Shown here one piece after another: positions 17,492 to 24,984 of a stretch of DNA of 41,711 nucleotides; the stretch's first letter is position 1, and each line of letters starts with the position of its first letter. A program made the position numbers and the translations under genes. The DNA lies in contig JADLGD010000161.1 of NCBI GenBank assembly GCA_020849495.1, positions 1-41,711 of the forward strand, given 5' to 3'. The notes below the pieces were generated by a model. It saw nothing but the letters and a program-made list of their open reading frames with translations, was not told the origin of the DNA and searched no databases. The stretch is from Fluviicola sp. (GTDB taxonomy: Bacteria; Bacteroidota; Bacteroidia; Flavobacteriales_D; Crocinitomicaceae).

Positions 17492-17545
17492 GAACTATCC
17501 CAGGCTTCACAAGGCTTGGGATTTTTTATTGTACTGAGCTGAAAG
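17473..17545 (+). repeat. Direct repeat copy 1: 3' end of tRNA-Ser, terminator and tail
   Basis: This 73-bp stretch runs from the tRNA T-arm through the terminator to GAGCTGAAAG. It recurs 165 bp downstream at 17638-17711 with one inserted base and three substitutions. Confidence 0.9.
17496..17528 (+). terminator. Terminator of tRNA-Ser
   Basis: ATCCCAGGC / GCTTGGGAT (one mismatch) forms the stem around TTCACAAG, followed by TTTTTATT. It lies directly downstream of the CCA. Confidence 0.85.
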
Positions 17546-17637
17546 TTTTACTTTCAAGTGAAAGGACAATAAAAAATCACATTTAGCTTTTTCAAAAGCT
17601 AGGGATCCGTTGAGAAGCTGAGTCTATGTTGATCTAT

Positions 17638-17711
17638 AATCTCTTCCTCTCTGCCAGAACTGATCCCAGGCTTCACAAGGTTTGGAATTTTTAATTGTAC
17701 TGAGCTGAAAG
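17638..17711 (+). repeat. Direct repeat copy 2: relic of tRNA-Ser 3' end plus terminator
   Basis: The segment repeats the last 19 nt of the tRNA including CCA, the hairpin and the following GTACTGAGCTGAAAG. The terminator arm has drifted (GGTTTGGAAT), which weakens the hairpin. No tRNA 5' half precedes it. It is either the relic of a second tRNA gene or an att-like duplication. Confidence 0.85.
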
Positions 17712-17772
17712 CATCGCTTTCCTAGAAAAAGCATACCTTCGACAAGTGAAATCCCTCAAAAAATCCAATGAA

Positions 17773-18072
17773 ATGACTGGGAAAATAACGTATTCTTTTA
17801 CTGCAGCAGTTTGGCAACATGATGGGCCTGGTGGTTGGTATTTTGTCACACTTCCACAAGATTTGTCAACTGAATTAAGAAGTCTGTTGCGTGCTGAAGA
17901 AGAGGGGTGGGGAAGATTGAAAGCGACTGCCGTTATTGGTAAAACCGAATGGAAAACAGCCATTTGGTTCGATTCTAAAAAAGCAGCCTATTTGTTGCCC
18001 CTGAAATCGGATGTTAGAAAAAAAGAAAACATTACTTTGAATCAAACTGTCATTGTAGTGGTCATTGTGTGA
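17773..18072 (+). CDS. DUF1905 family protein
   Basis: A 99-residue protein counted from ATG 17773 (MTGKITYSFTAAVWQ). A GTG at 17746 would add nine residues. The pattern matches DUF1905: an early F.A.VW strand, GGWYFVTLP, a mid segment WGRLKATAVIGKTEWKTAIWF, then YLLPLKSDVRKKENITLNQTV. These are small beta-barrel proteins of unknown biochemical role, often found next to or fused with YdeI/OmdA-like domains. The fused domain is absent here. It begins about 60 bp after the tRNA relic and runs convergently to the asparaginase gene, with 44 bp between the stops. Confidence 0.75.
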   Translation: MTGKITYSFTAAVWQHDGPGGWYFVTLPQDLSTELRSLLRAEEEGWGRLKATAVIGKTEWKTAIWFDSKKAAYLLPLKSDVRKKENITLNQTVIVVVIV

Positions 18073-18116
18073 TGTTTGCTCTACTAATAGGATAAAATTA
18101 AAACGTTTAACGGCTT

Positions 18117-19142
18117 TTAACTCTGTTCCCCACAAATACTGCTTACTAATAATGTTTTTGCAGCTTTTAGATCACCGTTTGTTTTACCTAAAACATACAT
18201 CATTTTGGTCACAGCTGCCTCTGTGGTGAGGTCTTTGCCTGATAAAACGCCATTTTTTTCAAAAAACGAACTGGTTTCATACTTACCTTGCTCCACTATT
18301 CCTGTTGAACATTGTGTGATATTCAGTACCAATCCTCCAGCTTGCATATAAGTGAGCAATAAATCATGGAAGGTTTGATCGGAAGGTGCATTTCCAGATC
18401 CATAAGTTTCTATAATGATCGCTTTGACTTGCTTCACATCAAACAGTGATCGATACAAATGCCAATTCAAACCTGGGAATAATTTCACTAAAGCGACTGA
18501 TGGGTCAAAATCGGTAAACAATTCCAAGTTACCATTACCTAGCTTGTTTTCTCCTTTGTAATCGATGTGAACTCCTGCTACAGCTAGCGGGCGAAGATTG
18601 GGAGAACGAAATGCTTCAAAAGAGGAAGCAGAAACTTTTGATGTGCGATTACCACGGTACAAAGAATACTCAAAGTAAATCGCTACTTCTTGGATTTTTG
18701 CTGTTCCATCAGCATGTTTGTCAGCTGCAATTTCAATCGCAGTGATGAGGTTTTCTTTTCCGTCTGTACGAATGGTTCCAATAGGTAATTGTGATCCAGT
18801 TAAAATCACTGGCTTTTGAATCCCTTGAAGCATAAAACTCAAGGCAGATGCGGTAAAGGCCATGGTATCAGAACCGTGTAGAATCACAAATCCGTCAAAC
18901 TCATGGTACTTGTTGTAAACCAATTCGGCCATTTCTTTCCACCAATGTGGATTCATTTCAGAAGAATCGATTGGTCGCGGAAAAGCGTGCGTGGTTAAAT
19001 CAACATTCAAACGAGCCAATTCTGGAATGTGCTTGTAAACATCGCCAAAATCAAAGGCAGTCAATGAACCTGTCAATGGATCATTCACCATTCCGATGGT
19101 ACCACCGGTGTATATCACTAAAACCTTGGGAGCTGTTTGCAT
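18117..19142 (-). CDS. ansA: Type I (cytoplasmic) L-asparaginase
   Basis: A 341-residue asparaginase that hydrolyses Asn to Asp and ammonia. The first catalytic motif YTGGTIGM has its nucleophile at Thr15. The second motif is LHGSDTMAFTASALSFM (about 88-104). The second catalytic position, Thr in E. coli AnsA (HGTDT), is Ser91 here, a conservative change. KPVILTGSQLPIG follows. No signal peptide is present, which fits the low-affinity type I enzymes. A near-consensus -7 element (AACCTTTG, 19167-19160) lies upstream. Confidence 0.93.
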   Translation of the reverse strand: MQTAPKVLVIYTGGTIGMVNDPLTGSLTAFDFGDVYKHIPELARLNVDLTTHAFPRPIDSSEMNPHWWKEMAELVYNKYHEFDGFVILHGSDTMAFTASALSFMLQGIQKPVILTGSQLPIGTIRTDGKENLITAIEIAADKHADGTAKIQEVAIYFEYSLYRGNRTSKVSASSFEAFRSPNLRPLAVAGVHIDYKGENKLGNGNLELFTDFDPSVALVKLFPGLNWHLYRSLFDVKQVKAIIIETYGSGNAPSDQTFHDLLLTYMQAGGLVLNITQCSTGIVEQGKYETSSFFEKNGVLSGKDLTTEAAVTKMMYVLGKTNGDLKAAKTLLVSSICGEQS

Positions 19143-19233
19143 GGCTTAACTTTTGTAAGCAAAGGTTTCGAAAATTCCGTGAAAAAAGAAATTAAAAAGT
19201 TAATTTAGTATGAACAAGATTGAACTTTCTAAC

Positions 19234-20145
19234 ATGAAAATGAAAACACACGCAGCACTTTTAAGCATCTTCTTTATCCATTTCTTCGTTTTAAGCACGT
19301 GGTCACAGCAACCAAAAGTGTTGATTCAAGATATCGTCCTTCAAAAAGATGCTGTAGTAAAAGGAGCAAAAGGCATCCAAGTTTCTGGAAATTGTAATTT
19401 TCAAGCGTTTACTGCTGTTTATAACAACGATAGTTTGATGGAGATTGCTTTTGACGATGATTTTTATTTAACGATTACTCCAAAAATGGACACCAATGAA
19501 ATAGAACCTGCAATGGGCTACAATTTAGTGTTTCCAGATAAAAAAGTGGCAGTTAAATTGAAAGTTGTTCCTGCTACTTTTGAATTAATGAAAGGAAAAG
19601 TACCGTTTAGCACCTTTATCCCTTATGCTGCATTTAAATTGGATGCAGGGGCACAAGAATTATCGTTTTTATTTCAGTTTTATGGAAAAGATGGCTTCAA
19701 TAATGTCGTTTCTGGAAGGGCTGTTTCGCCAAAATTGGCCTTTGAAAAACCGAAAACCCGCGTGTTTGAATGTAAAATTGATTCATTGGAGGTAAAACAA
19801 ACCGATTCGAAAGGACAAATGTGGGATCCTTCTCTCACAACGATTGACAAACCTGACCTGAAATTCAGTTTTGTGTTGGGCGATTTTAGAGTGAACAGTA
19901 TCAATAAACACAGTAGTTACAAAATCGATTACACTCAAAAACCGTTGGTGTACCGTTTTTTGATTTCTGAAAACGATGAGGTGTACTTCTATTTAGCTGA
20001 TGAAGATGAATTGTTCGATGATCCGATAGCCAACTGGAAATTCAACAGCACCAACATGTTTGACAATGTGGATTACCAACAAAAACAAGCAAAAGCCAAT
20101 TTGAAAGGCTTTAGTTTTACGTGTAAAGTGGGTCCGCTGAAGTAA
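19234..20145 (+). CDS. Secreted or periplasmic protein of unknown function
   Basis: A 303-residue product if translation starts at ATG 19234 (MKMKTHAALLSIFFIHFF). An in-frame ATG at 19210 would add eight polar residues before the signal peptide. TAATTTAG at 19201-19208, a near match to the -7 consensus, would put the transcription start at or after ATG 19210, which favours the later start. The signal peptide probably ends near VLSTWSQ. The mature part is beta-rich with no transmembrane segment and no family I recognise. It ends 3 bp before the convergent tatD stop. Neighbours give no functional clue. Confidence 0.75.
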   Translation: MKMKTHAALLSIFFIHFFVLSTWSQQPKVLIQDIVLQKDAVVKGAKGIQVSGNCNFQAFTAVYNNDSLMEIAFDDDFYLTITPKMDTNEIEPAMGYNLVFPDKKVAVKLKVVPATFELMKGKVPFSTFIPYAAFKLDAGAQELSFLFQFYGKDGFNNVVSGRAVSPKLAFEKPKTRVFECKIDSLEVKQTDSKGQMWDPSLTTIDKPDLKFSFVLGDFRVNSINKHSSYKIDYTQKPLVYRFLISENDEVYFYLADEDELFDDPIANWKFNSTNMFDNVDYQQKQAKANLKGFSFTCKVGPLK

Positions 20146-20148
20146 TCA

Positions 20149-20916
20149 CTATTTTCCGAAAAGCGTCAAAGCGTTTTGTGTCGTGATATCGCGAATTTGC
20201 AGGAATGGAAGCTCTAAAATTTCTGCAATTTTCTCAGCGGTATGGATCACATAAGCACTCTCATTGCGTTTTCCTCTAAAAGGAACGGGAGGTAAATAAG
20301 GGGCATCGGTTTCAAGCAACAAACGATCTAAGGGAATGTGTGGAAGAACTTCTGGCAATTCTGATTTTTTATATGTCACTACTCCGCCAATGCCGAAGTA
20401 AAAACCACCGTATGCTTTTATTTTAGCGACATCTTCTTGAGTTCCCGTGAAGCAATGAAAAATACCTTTCAAACGCTCATCATTTTCTTCATCTAAAACC
20501 GCATAAATTTCAGGAAATGAATCACGGGCATGAATCACAATGGGCAATCCCATTTCTTTGGCCCAACGAATTTGTGTTCGAAATGCCGCTTTTTGTTCTT
20601 CAATAAATGTTTTGTCCCAATACAAATCAATACCAATTTCACCGATTGCAACGTATTTTCTTTTTTCCAAATGTTGCTTCATCTCGGCTAAAACAGCTTC
20701 CCAATTTGCTTCTACGGAGCAGGGGTGCAAGCCCATCATTGCAAAGCAATTGTTAGGAAATTCAGTTTCCAGAGCGTGCATACCTTCGATAGATGCTAAA
20801 TCAATATTGGGAAGGTACATGCGTTCTACACCAGCAGCAATTGCACGGTTGATCATTGCCGTTCGATCTTCTTGAAATTGTTCGGAGTAAAGATGTGTGT
20901 GGGTGTCTATTAACAT
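20149..20916 (-). CDS. TatD-family metal-dependent hydrolase
   Basis: A 255-residue TIM-barrel hydrolase of the TatD DNase family. Metal ligands are visible at the N-terminus (LIDTHTHLY, His6 and His8), in GEIGIDLYWD, in HARDSF, in FHCFTGT and in LLETDAPYLPP. The length is standard. TatD proteins are Mg-dependent 3'-5' exonucleases with reported roles in DNA repair and RNA turnover, but the substrate in a given species is often unknown. It starts at 20916; the bacilliredoxin terminator lies between it and the next gene, so the two are separate units. Confidence 0.93.
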   Translation of the reverse strand: MLIDTHTHLYSEQFQEDRTAMINRAIAAGVERMYLPNIDLASIEGMHALETEFPNNCFAMMGLHPCSVEANWEAVLAEMKQHLEKRKYVAIGEIGIDLYWDKTFIEEQKAAFRTQIRWAKEMGLPIVIHARDSFPEIYAVLDEENDERLKGIFHCFTGTQEDVAKIKAYGGFYFGIGGVVTYKKSELPEVLPHIPLDRLLLETDAPYLPPVPFRGKRNESAYVIHTAEKIAEILELPFLQIRDITTQNALTLFGK

Positions 20917-20942
20917 AATGATATTGCTTCGCTATAATACTA

Positions 20943-20979
20943 AAGACAAAAGACCAGAGACAAATCTGTCTTTGGTCTT
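20943..20979 (-). terminator. Terminator of the bacilliredoxin gene
   Basis: Arms at 20967-20979 and 20950-20962 pair over 13 bp (one mismatch) with a 4-nt loop. On the minus strand the hairpin is followed by TTGTCTTT, a modest T-rich tail. Confidence 0.7.
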
Positions 20980-21004
20980 CAGTCTGACGTCATAAAAGTC
21001 TTTT

Positions 21005-21418
21005 TTAACAAAATTCGTCGTAAGCAGCTTGTAAGTTTTCTGCAATCATTGCTGCAGTAACACCTTCAATGTTATGACGTTCTAAAAAATGCACCAATTT
21101 TCCATCTTTAAACAATGCCACAGATGGCGAAGATGGAGGAAATGGTAAGAAATACTTGCGCGCTTGTTGTGTCGCATCCGTGTCAACTCCAGCGAAAACT
21201 GTCAATAAATGAGCAGGTTTTTTCTCGTTATCCAAAGAAAGCTTTACTCCTGGACGCAAATTTCCTGCTGCGCAACCGCAAACGGAATTTACTACTACAA
21301 GAGCAACACCTTCGCTAGATGGAATTGCTTGATCTACAGCTGCTGCTGTTTCTAATTGTTGAAAGCCCACACGTGTAAGGTCTTCCTTCATTGGTTGTAC
21401 AAGTTCTGGTGGGTACAT
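21005..21418 (-). CDS. BrxA/BrxB-family bacilliredoxin
   Basis: A 137-residue thioredoxin-fold protein of the YphP/YqiW family. The active-site CGC motif is Cys47-Gly-Cys49 in VVVNSVCGCAAG. The N-terminal MYPPELVQPM and the segment FLPFPPSSPSVALFKDGKLVHFLERH are family hallmarks. In Firmicutes such proteins remove bacillithiol from S-bacillithiolated proteins; many Bacteroidota also carry them. A -7 element TAATTTTG (21439-21446) lies 20 bp upstream of the ATG. The gene is flanked by its own terminator. Confidence 0.92.
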   Translation of the reverse strand: MYPPELVQPMKEDLTRVGFQQLETAAAVDQAIPSSEGVALVVVNSVCGCAAGNLRPGVKLSLDNEKKPAHLLTVFAGVDTDATQQARKYFLPFPPSSPSVALFKDGKLVHFLERHNIEGVTAAMIAENLQAAYDEFC

Positions 21419-21438
21419 ATTTATAAATTTTTATGCTA

Positions 21439-21446
21439 CAAAATTA
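21439..21446 (-). promoter_or_regulatory. Putative -7 promoter element of the bacilliredoxin gene
   Basis: TAATTTTG on the minus strand matches TAnnTTTG, 20 bp before the ATG. No -33 TTG was found at a normal spacing. Confidence 0.5.
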
Positions 21447-21479
21447 AACCTTTTTTGAGGGAAAAAGTTCATTCAATTG

Positions 21480-22517
21480 TTACAATTTGTCAAAACGACG
21501 AATATCTACTTCTTTATCCAGTTCTTTTCCGTCTAATAAGTATTCCATCAGTTCAAACATAATCAATGGAGCAATCATGTATCCTTTTGTTCCCAATCCG
21601 TTTCCTATCGCCAATTTCGGATAAGTTGCATGTTTTCCTAAAAACGGTCTTCTATCTTTTACAGTAGGTCGCACACCTGCAATTTGGTTGACAATTGTAA
21701 AAGGTGCGTCAGTGACCGATTTTAAATTTTCTACGATGGTATCGCGTCCTTTTTCGGTGATTTCCACATTGTCCTGATCCCAATCGTAAGTAGAACCCAC
21801 TCTGAATTGCTGGTTGCCAATTGGCATCATGAAACATTTGCGGTTCAAGGATTCACTTTCATCTATTTCGCTTGATTGAATGGTCAACACTTCACCTTTT
21901 GTTTGTTGCATCGGTAAATAACCAAACCAAGGATTGTAACACATGTCTTTCCCTTCACAGAAGACAATGTAATCATAGGTTTTACCTTTGTAACTTCCTG
22001 TTTCAGGATCCATTTGAGAAAAATCAACAGACTCTCGTTTTAATTTACCTAATTGCTCAAAATAATTCAAATTGTATTCAATGTACTTCGCTGCTTCAAC
22101 AAAACCGCTTTGTTTAACTACGCCCGTTCCAAAGGTATTCAATGAACTGGGGAAGTTTTTATCGAATTCAGTTTGTATGTGCATGTAGGCTTGAAAGGCT
22201 TCTTGGGATTGTTTTTTCTCCCAATAACCGCGTTCTTGTTCGCTTGCAAATAGACGTCTGATGGGAACAAATTTAAGTAGTTCGCAACCGAATAAAGCTT
22301 CTAATTCATGGTAATAATTGTATGCAAAAGGAAGCAATTCATCCAAGCGCCAACTCAACGTCATTCTTCTAAATACCAATGGATTTAGTATTCCTCCAGC
22401 TACAGTAGATGATACATTGTTGCCATTATCGATGATTTCAAAATCCACACCTCTTTTTAACAAGTGATGCGCCAACGATGTCCCTGCCAATCCTCCACCA
22501 ACAATCAATAATTTCAT
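21480..22517 (-). CDS. FAD-dependent oxidoreductase (DAO family)
   Basis: A 345-residue flavoprotein counted from ATG 22517 (MKLLIVGGGLAGTSLAHHLL). The N-terminal Rossmann motif GGGLAGTS binds the FAD ADP moiety. The late segment GVRPTVKDRRPFLGKH...LAIGNGLGTKGYMIAPL is the second FAD-contact region of the DAO family (glycine oxidase, D-amino-acid oxidase and the MnmC C-terminal domain). Substrate cannot be read from sequence. An in-frame ATG at 22538 overlaps the -7 element TACTTTTG (22536-22543), so the later start is preferred. The gene appears monocistronic. Confidence 0.85.
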   Translation of the reverse strand: MKLLIVGGGLAGTSLAHHLLKRGVDFEIIDNGNNVSSTVAGGILNPLVFRRMTLSWRLDELLPFAYNYYHELEALFGCELLKFVPIRRLFASEQERGYWEKKQSQEAFQAYMHIQTEFDKNFPSSLNTFGTGVVKQSGFVEAAKYIEYNLNYFEQLGKLKRESVDFSQMDPETGSYKGKTYDYIVFCEGKDMCYNPWFGYLPMQQTKGEVLTIQSSEIDESESLNRKCFMMPIGNQQFRVGSTYDWDQDNVEITEKGRDTIVENLKSVTDAPFTIVNQIAGVRPTVKDRRPFLGKHATYPKLAIGNGLGTKGYMIAPLIMFELMEYLLDGKELDKEVDIRRFDKL

Positions 22518-22535
22518 CCTAAAAATTTGTTGGAA

Positions 22536-22543
22536 CAAAAGTA
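22536..22543 (-). promoter_or_regulatory. Putative -7 promoter element of the FAD oxidoreductase gene
   Basis: TACTTTTG on the minus strand matches TAnnTTTG and lies 18 bp before ATG 22517. It excludes the upstream in-frame ATG as the normal start. Confidence 0.55.
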
Positions 22544-22655
22544 CGCAATACTTATATGAGGCGTTTAGAAAACACGTAAAATGTAGGAATCTTCACACCA
22601 ATCAGAAAGCTTGATAATATTCAAATAGGAGTTCTTTGATAAGTCAAATAATCAA

Positions 22656-22663
22656 TATTTTTG
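22656..22663 (+). promoter_or_regulatory. Promoter of a probable small RNA
   Basis: TATTTTTG (-7) has TTTG at 22635-22638, 17 bp upstream, matching the Bacteroidota -33/-7 arrangement. No ORF follows on this strand. Confidence 0.6.
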
Positions 22664-22669
22664 CACCTG

Positions 22670-22769
22670 CTTTTAGGCAAAAGAAATTCAAGATTAGATG
22701 GTGGTGTAATATAAGTGTTTATCTACCAACAAGCTCCGACCCGTTTATTTGGGATCGGGGCTTTTTTTT
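22670..22769 (+). ncRNA. Probable non-coding RNA of about 100 nt, class unknown
   Basis: A promoter (22635-22663) and a strong terminator bracket about 100 nt with no start codon followed by a useful reading frame. One internal hairpin pairs TGGTGG with CTACCA. The 3' end is an imperfect GC-rich stem (arms 22732-22742 and 22751-22762) followed by eight T. It lacks the conserved SRP RNA core GGTCAGG...GGAAGCAGCC. Its size would fit a 6S-like or flavobacterial structured RNA, but no class could be assigned by eye. The exact 5' end is estimated from the -7 element. Confidence 0.6.
22732..22769 (+). terminator. Intrinsic terminator of the small RNA
   Basis: AGCTCCGACCC pairs with GGGATCGGGGCT, with one G-U pair and a small bulge, around loop GTTTATTT, then T8. 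The complement has no T-run, so it acts on the plus strand only. It ends 5 bp before the convergent comF stop. Confidence 0.85.
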
Positions 22770-22774
22770 GAATG

Positions 22775-23527
22775 CTAATTTGCAGTTGCCAACGAAATGA
22801 TGCTGATTTTAGCATTGGGATAAGCCTCCATCAACATTCTAGAACATGTTTCGATGGTAGAGCCAGTTGTAACAACATCATCAATGATAGCAATGTGCTT
22901 AAAATCATGTTTCGGACTGGTGTCATAAGCAAACTTTTGTTGCATATTTTCCCAACGAGATAATTTTCCTTTTTTGGTTTGACTTTCAGTAAAGACAATG
23001 CGTTTCAGGATTTCAGTTTGAAGTGGTATGTTTGTTACAGCCTGAATACCTTTTGCCAATTCTTCGGCTTGGTTGTAACCACGAATGAATTCTTTTTTGT
23101 GATGTAGCGGAACGGGTACCAATGCATCAACGGTTTTGAAGGCTTCCATTTGTAGAATGCGTTGCCCAATTTCTTCTCCCATGTGTTGAGCTAAATCGGC
23201 TCTGTTTTTATACTTTAATTGATGTAAAAGTTTGCGTGTCGCGTTTTGTTCTCCGAAATAAAGTAAAGCAAAAGTGGCTTGCAAAGGAATTCTCCCCCAG
23301 AAGAGTTCATCGAGTGGACTGGCTTCTGTATAATTTTCATAATTGGTATAATGTAATTCACTGGCACAGATGGGACAAATGGCAGCAGGGGAATGTTGGA
23401 TTTCGAAATCACAAATCAAGCAAAAATTTGGATAGATGATATGCATCAAATCACTGCCTAATTTGTTAAAATTTAGTTTCTTTTTGGTTCCAAAGTCCCT
23501 ATTCATTTGCCCTTTCATTCTATTCAC
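22775..23527 (-). CDS. comF: ComF-family phosphoribosyltransferase-like protein
   Basis: A 250-residue protein of the ComF/GntX family. A treble-clef type zinc site is formed by Cys36, Cys39, Cys51 and Cys54. The C-terminal PRTase domain has VDALVPVPLHHKKEFIRGYNQAEELA and the PRPP-binding loop IAIIDDVVTTGST (about 212-224). In several bacteria ComF helps DNA uptake during transformation, probably through primosome loading. Met4 and Met8 are alternative starts; family members often begin close to the DLMHIIYPNFC segment. No convincing -7 element was found upstream. Confidence 0.9.
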   Translation of the reverse strand: MNRMKGQMNRDFGTKKKLNFNKLGSDLMHIIYPNFCLICDFEIQHSPAAICPICASELHYTNYENYTEASPLDELFWGRIPLQATFALLYFGEQNATRKLLHQLKYKNRADLAQHMGEEIGQRILQMEAFKTVDALVPVPLHHKKEFIRGYNQAEELAKGIQAVTNIPLQTEILKRIVFTESQTKKGKLSRWENMQQKFAYDTSPKHDFKHIAIIDDVVTTGSTIETCSRMLMEAYPNAKISIISLATAN

Positions 23528-23955
23528 ATTTGAGTGTTAATAGTGAACGAAAAATAAATAAAAAAATCGATAATTAATGCTGTAACTTTATAGGAAAGTT
23601 GAAGGAATTCGTTCATTCACAAATAGATTGATAAACAACAAGTTTTTATCGACAAACAACTTAGATTGGACTGTGAATATCTTTAAGTTGACTGTTGAAA
23701 AACTCGCTAAGTGTTCATGTTAAAGGCTTTCCGAGCACCCATGTTGAAAACCTTATCTAATTGTGGATTTCTTTAATTGCGTAAGGAAAGAATTTTGACA
23801 ATTTTTGTATGCCTCAAACGGGTTATCGTCACTGTCGAATTCATACAATGAATCGGTCTGAGGAAAAATAAAAAAACTTACACATAAATTCAACACTGTG
23901 AGTATGCACTGCATATTCATGGCTAGAAATTTATTACTTAAAAAATTAAATAAAA
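23528..23955. other. 428-bp intergenic region between comF and nrdB
   Basis: No conserved gene was recognised. The region should contain the promoters of comF (minus) and nrdB (plus), but no perfect TAnnTTTG is well placed for either; TAACTTTA (from 23583) is the nearest plus-strand match and is far from nrdB. An 8-bp inverted repeat TGAACGAA/TTCGTTCA and two loosely similar CATGTTRAA segments (about 23716-23750) are present. I see no clear pair of NrdR boxes. A 55-codon minus-strand frame at 23753-23920 is treated under findings. Confidence 0.5.
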
Positions 23956-24930
23956 ATGGCACAAGTAGAACCAATTTTGGAATCCAACAACAACCGCTTT
24001 GTTTTGTTTCCGATTCAGCACGAAGATATCTGGTCTTTTTATAAAAAGGCAGAAGCAAGTTTTTGGACTGCAGAAGAAATTGACTTGTCGCCAGATTTAA
24101 TTGATTGGGAAAATAAATTGAATGATGATGAGCGTCATTTTGTGAAACACATTTTGGCATTCTTTGCAGCATCTGATGGTATTGTGAATGAAAACCTTGC
24201 TGAGCACTTTTTGGCTGAAGTGCAATATACAGAGGCGAAATTCTTTTACGGGTTCCAAGTAACGATCGAAAACATTCACTCAGAAACGTATTCATTGTTG
24301 ATTGATACTTACATCAAGGATTCGAATGAAAAGAAACACTTGTTCAACGCATTGGAGACCATTGATTGTGTTCGTAAAAAAGGTGAGTGGGCATTGCGTT
24401 GGATAGATAACGGAAGTTTTGCTGAGCGTTTAGTTGCATTCGCTGCAGTGGAAGGAATCTTCTTCTCTGGTTCTTTCTGTTCGATATTCTGGTTGAAAAA
24501 ACGCGGCTTGATGCCAGGATTGTCTTTCTCAAACGAGTTGATTTCACGCGACGAAGGTTTGCATTGTGATTTCGCTTGTTTGCTTTACACAAAACACTTG
24601 ATCAATCGTTTGCCGAAAGAACAAGTAAAAGAAATCATTCTTGATGCGGTTGCAATCGAGAAAGAATTTGTAACGGATGCACTACCTGTTAAGTTAATAG
24701 GTATGAATGCAGACTTAATGCAACAATACATTGAGTTCGTGGCTGACCCTTTATTAGTTGAATTGGGTAACGAAAAAGAATTCAATGCAACAAATCCATT
24801 TGATTTCATGGATATGATTTCCATTCAAGGGAAAACCAACTTCTTTGAAAAACGTGTAGCTGAATACCAAAAAGCGGGCGTTATGACTGGAAAAGAAAAT
24901 CAAACATTTAGTCTAGACGAGGACTTTTAA
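23956..24930 (+). CDS. nrdB: Class Ia ribonucleotide reductase, beta subunit (eukaryote-like)
   Basis: A 324-residue R2 protein that generates the tyrosyl radical for reduction of ribonucleotides. All expected residues are visible: iron ligands Asp43, Glu105, His108, Glu166, Glu200 and His203, and the radical Tyr112 in ENIHSETY. The C-terminal tail ends TFSLDEDF, the R1-docking peptide type of eukaryotic R2. Long stretches ([41 protein letters not shown]) match animal R2, which places it in the eukaryote-like NrdA/B clade common in Bacteroidota. It is 54 bp upstream of nrdA and probably co-transcribed. Confidence 0.97.
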   Translation: MAQVEPILESNNNRFVLFPIQHEDIWSFYKKAEASFWTAEEIDLSPDLIDWENKLNDDERHFVKHILAFFAASDGIVNENLAEHFLAEVQYTEAKFFYGFQVTIENIHSETYSLLIDTYIKDSNEKKHLFNALETIDCVRKKGEWALRWIDNGSFAERLVAFAAVEGIFFSGSFCSIFWLKKRGLMPGLSFSNELISRDEGLHCDFACLLYTKHLINRLPKEQVKEIILDAVAIEKEFVTDALPVKLIGMNADLMQQYIEFVADPLLVELGNEKEFNATNPFDFMDMISIQGKTNFFEKRVAEYQKAGVMTGKENQTFSLDEDF

Positions 24931-24971
24931 TTCGTCAACAATTAAGAAATTACCATTAAACAACCCAAAAT

Positions 24972-24976
24972 AGGAG
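24972..24976 (+). promoter_or_regulatory. Shine-Dalgarno-like site of nrdA
   Basis: AGGAG lies 8 nt before the nrdA ATG (24985). Such sites are rare among the other starts in this window, so it stands out and fixes the start. It may raise NrdA translation relative to NrdB (inference). Confidence 0.5.
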
Positions 24977-24984
24977 AGCGCACT

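Noticed and set aside
17473..17711. Genomic island with attL and attR at tRNA-Ser.
   Set aside because: The repeats are only 165 bp apart, no integrase is present, and the repeat extends beyond the tRNA into the terminator and tail. A decayed tandem array fits better, though integration scars are not excluded.
20943..20979. Long inverted repeat as a possible mobile element (MITE-like) end.
   Set aside because: It is a single 13-bp stem with a 4-nt loop right after the bacilliredoxin stop and is followed by a T-rich tail, so a terminator explains it.
23753..24295. A 180-codon minus-strand open frame overlapping the 5' third of nrdB.
   Set aside because: Most of it is antisense to a strongly conserved gene and its composition is that of a shadow frame. 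Only the last 55 codons outside nrdB deserve a second look.
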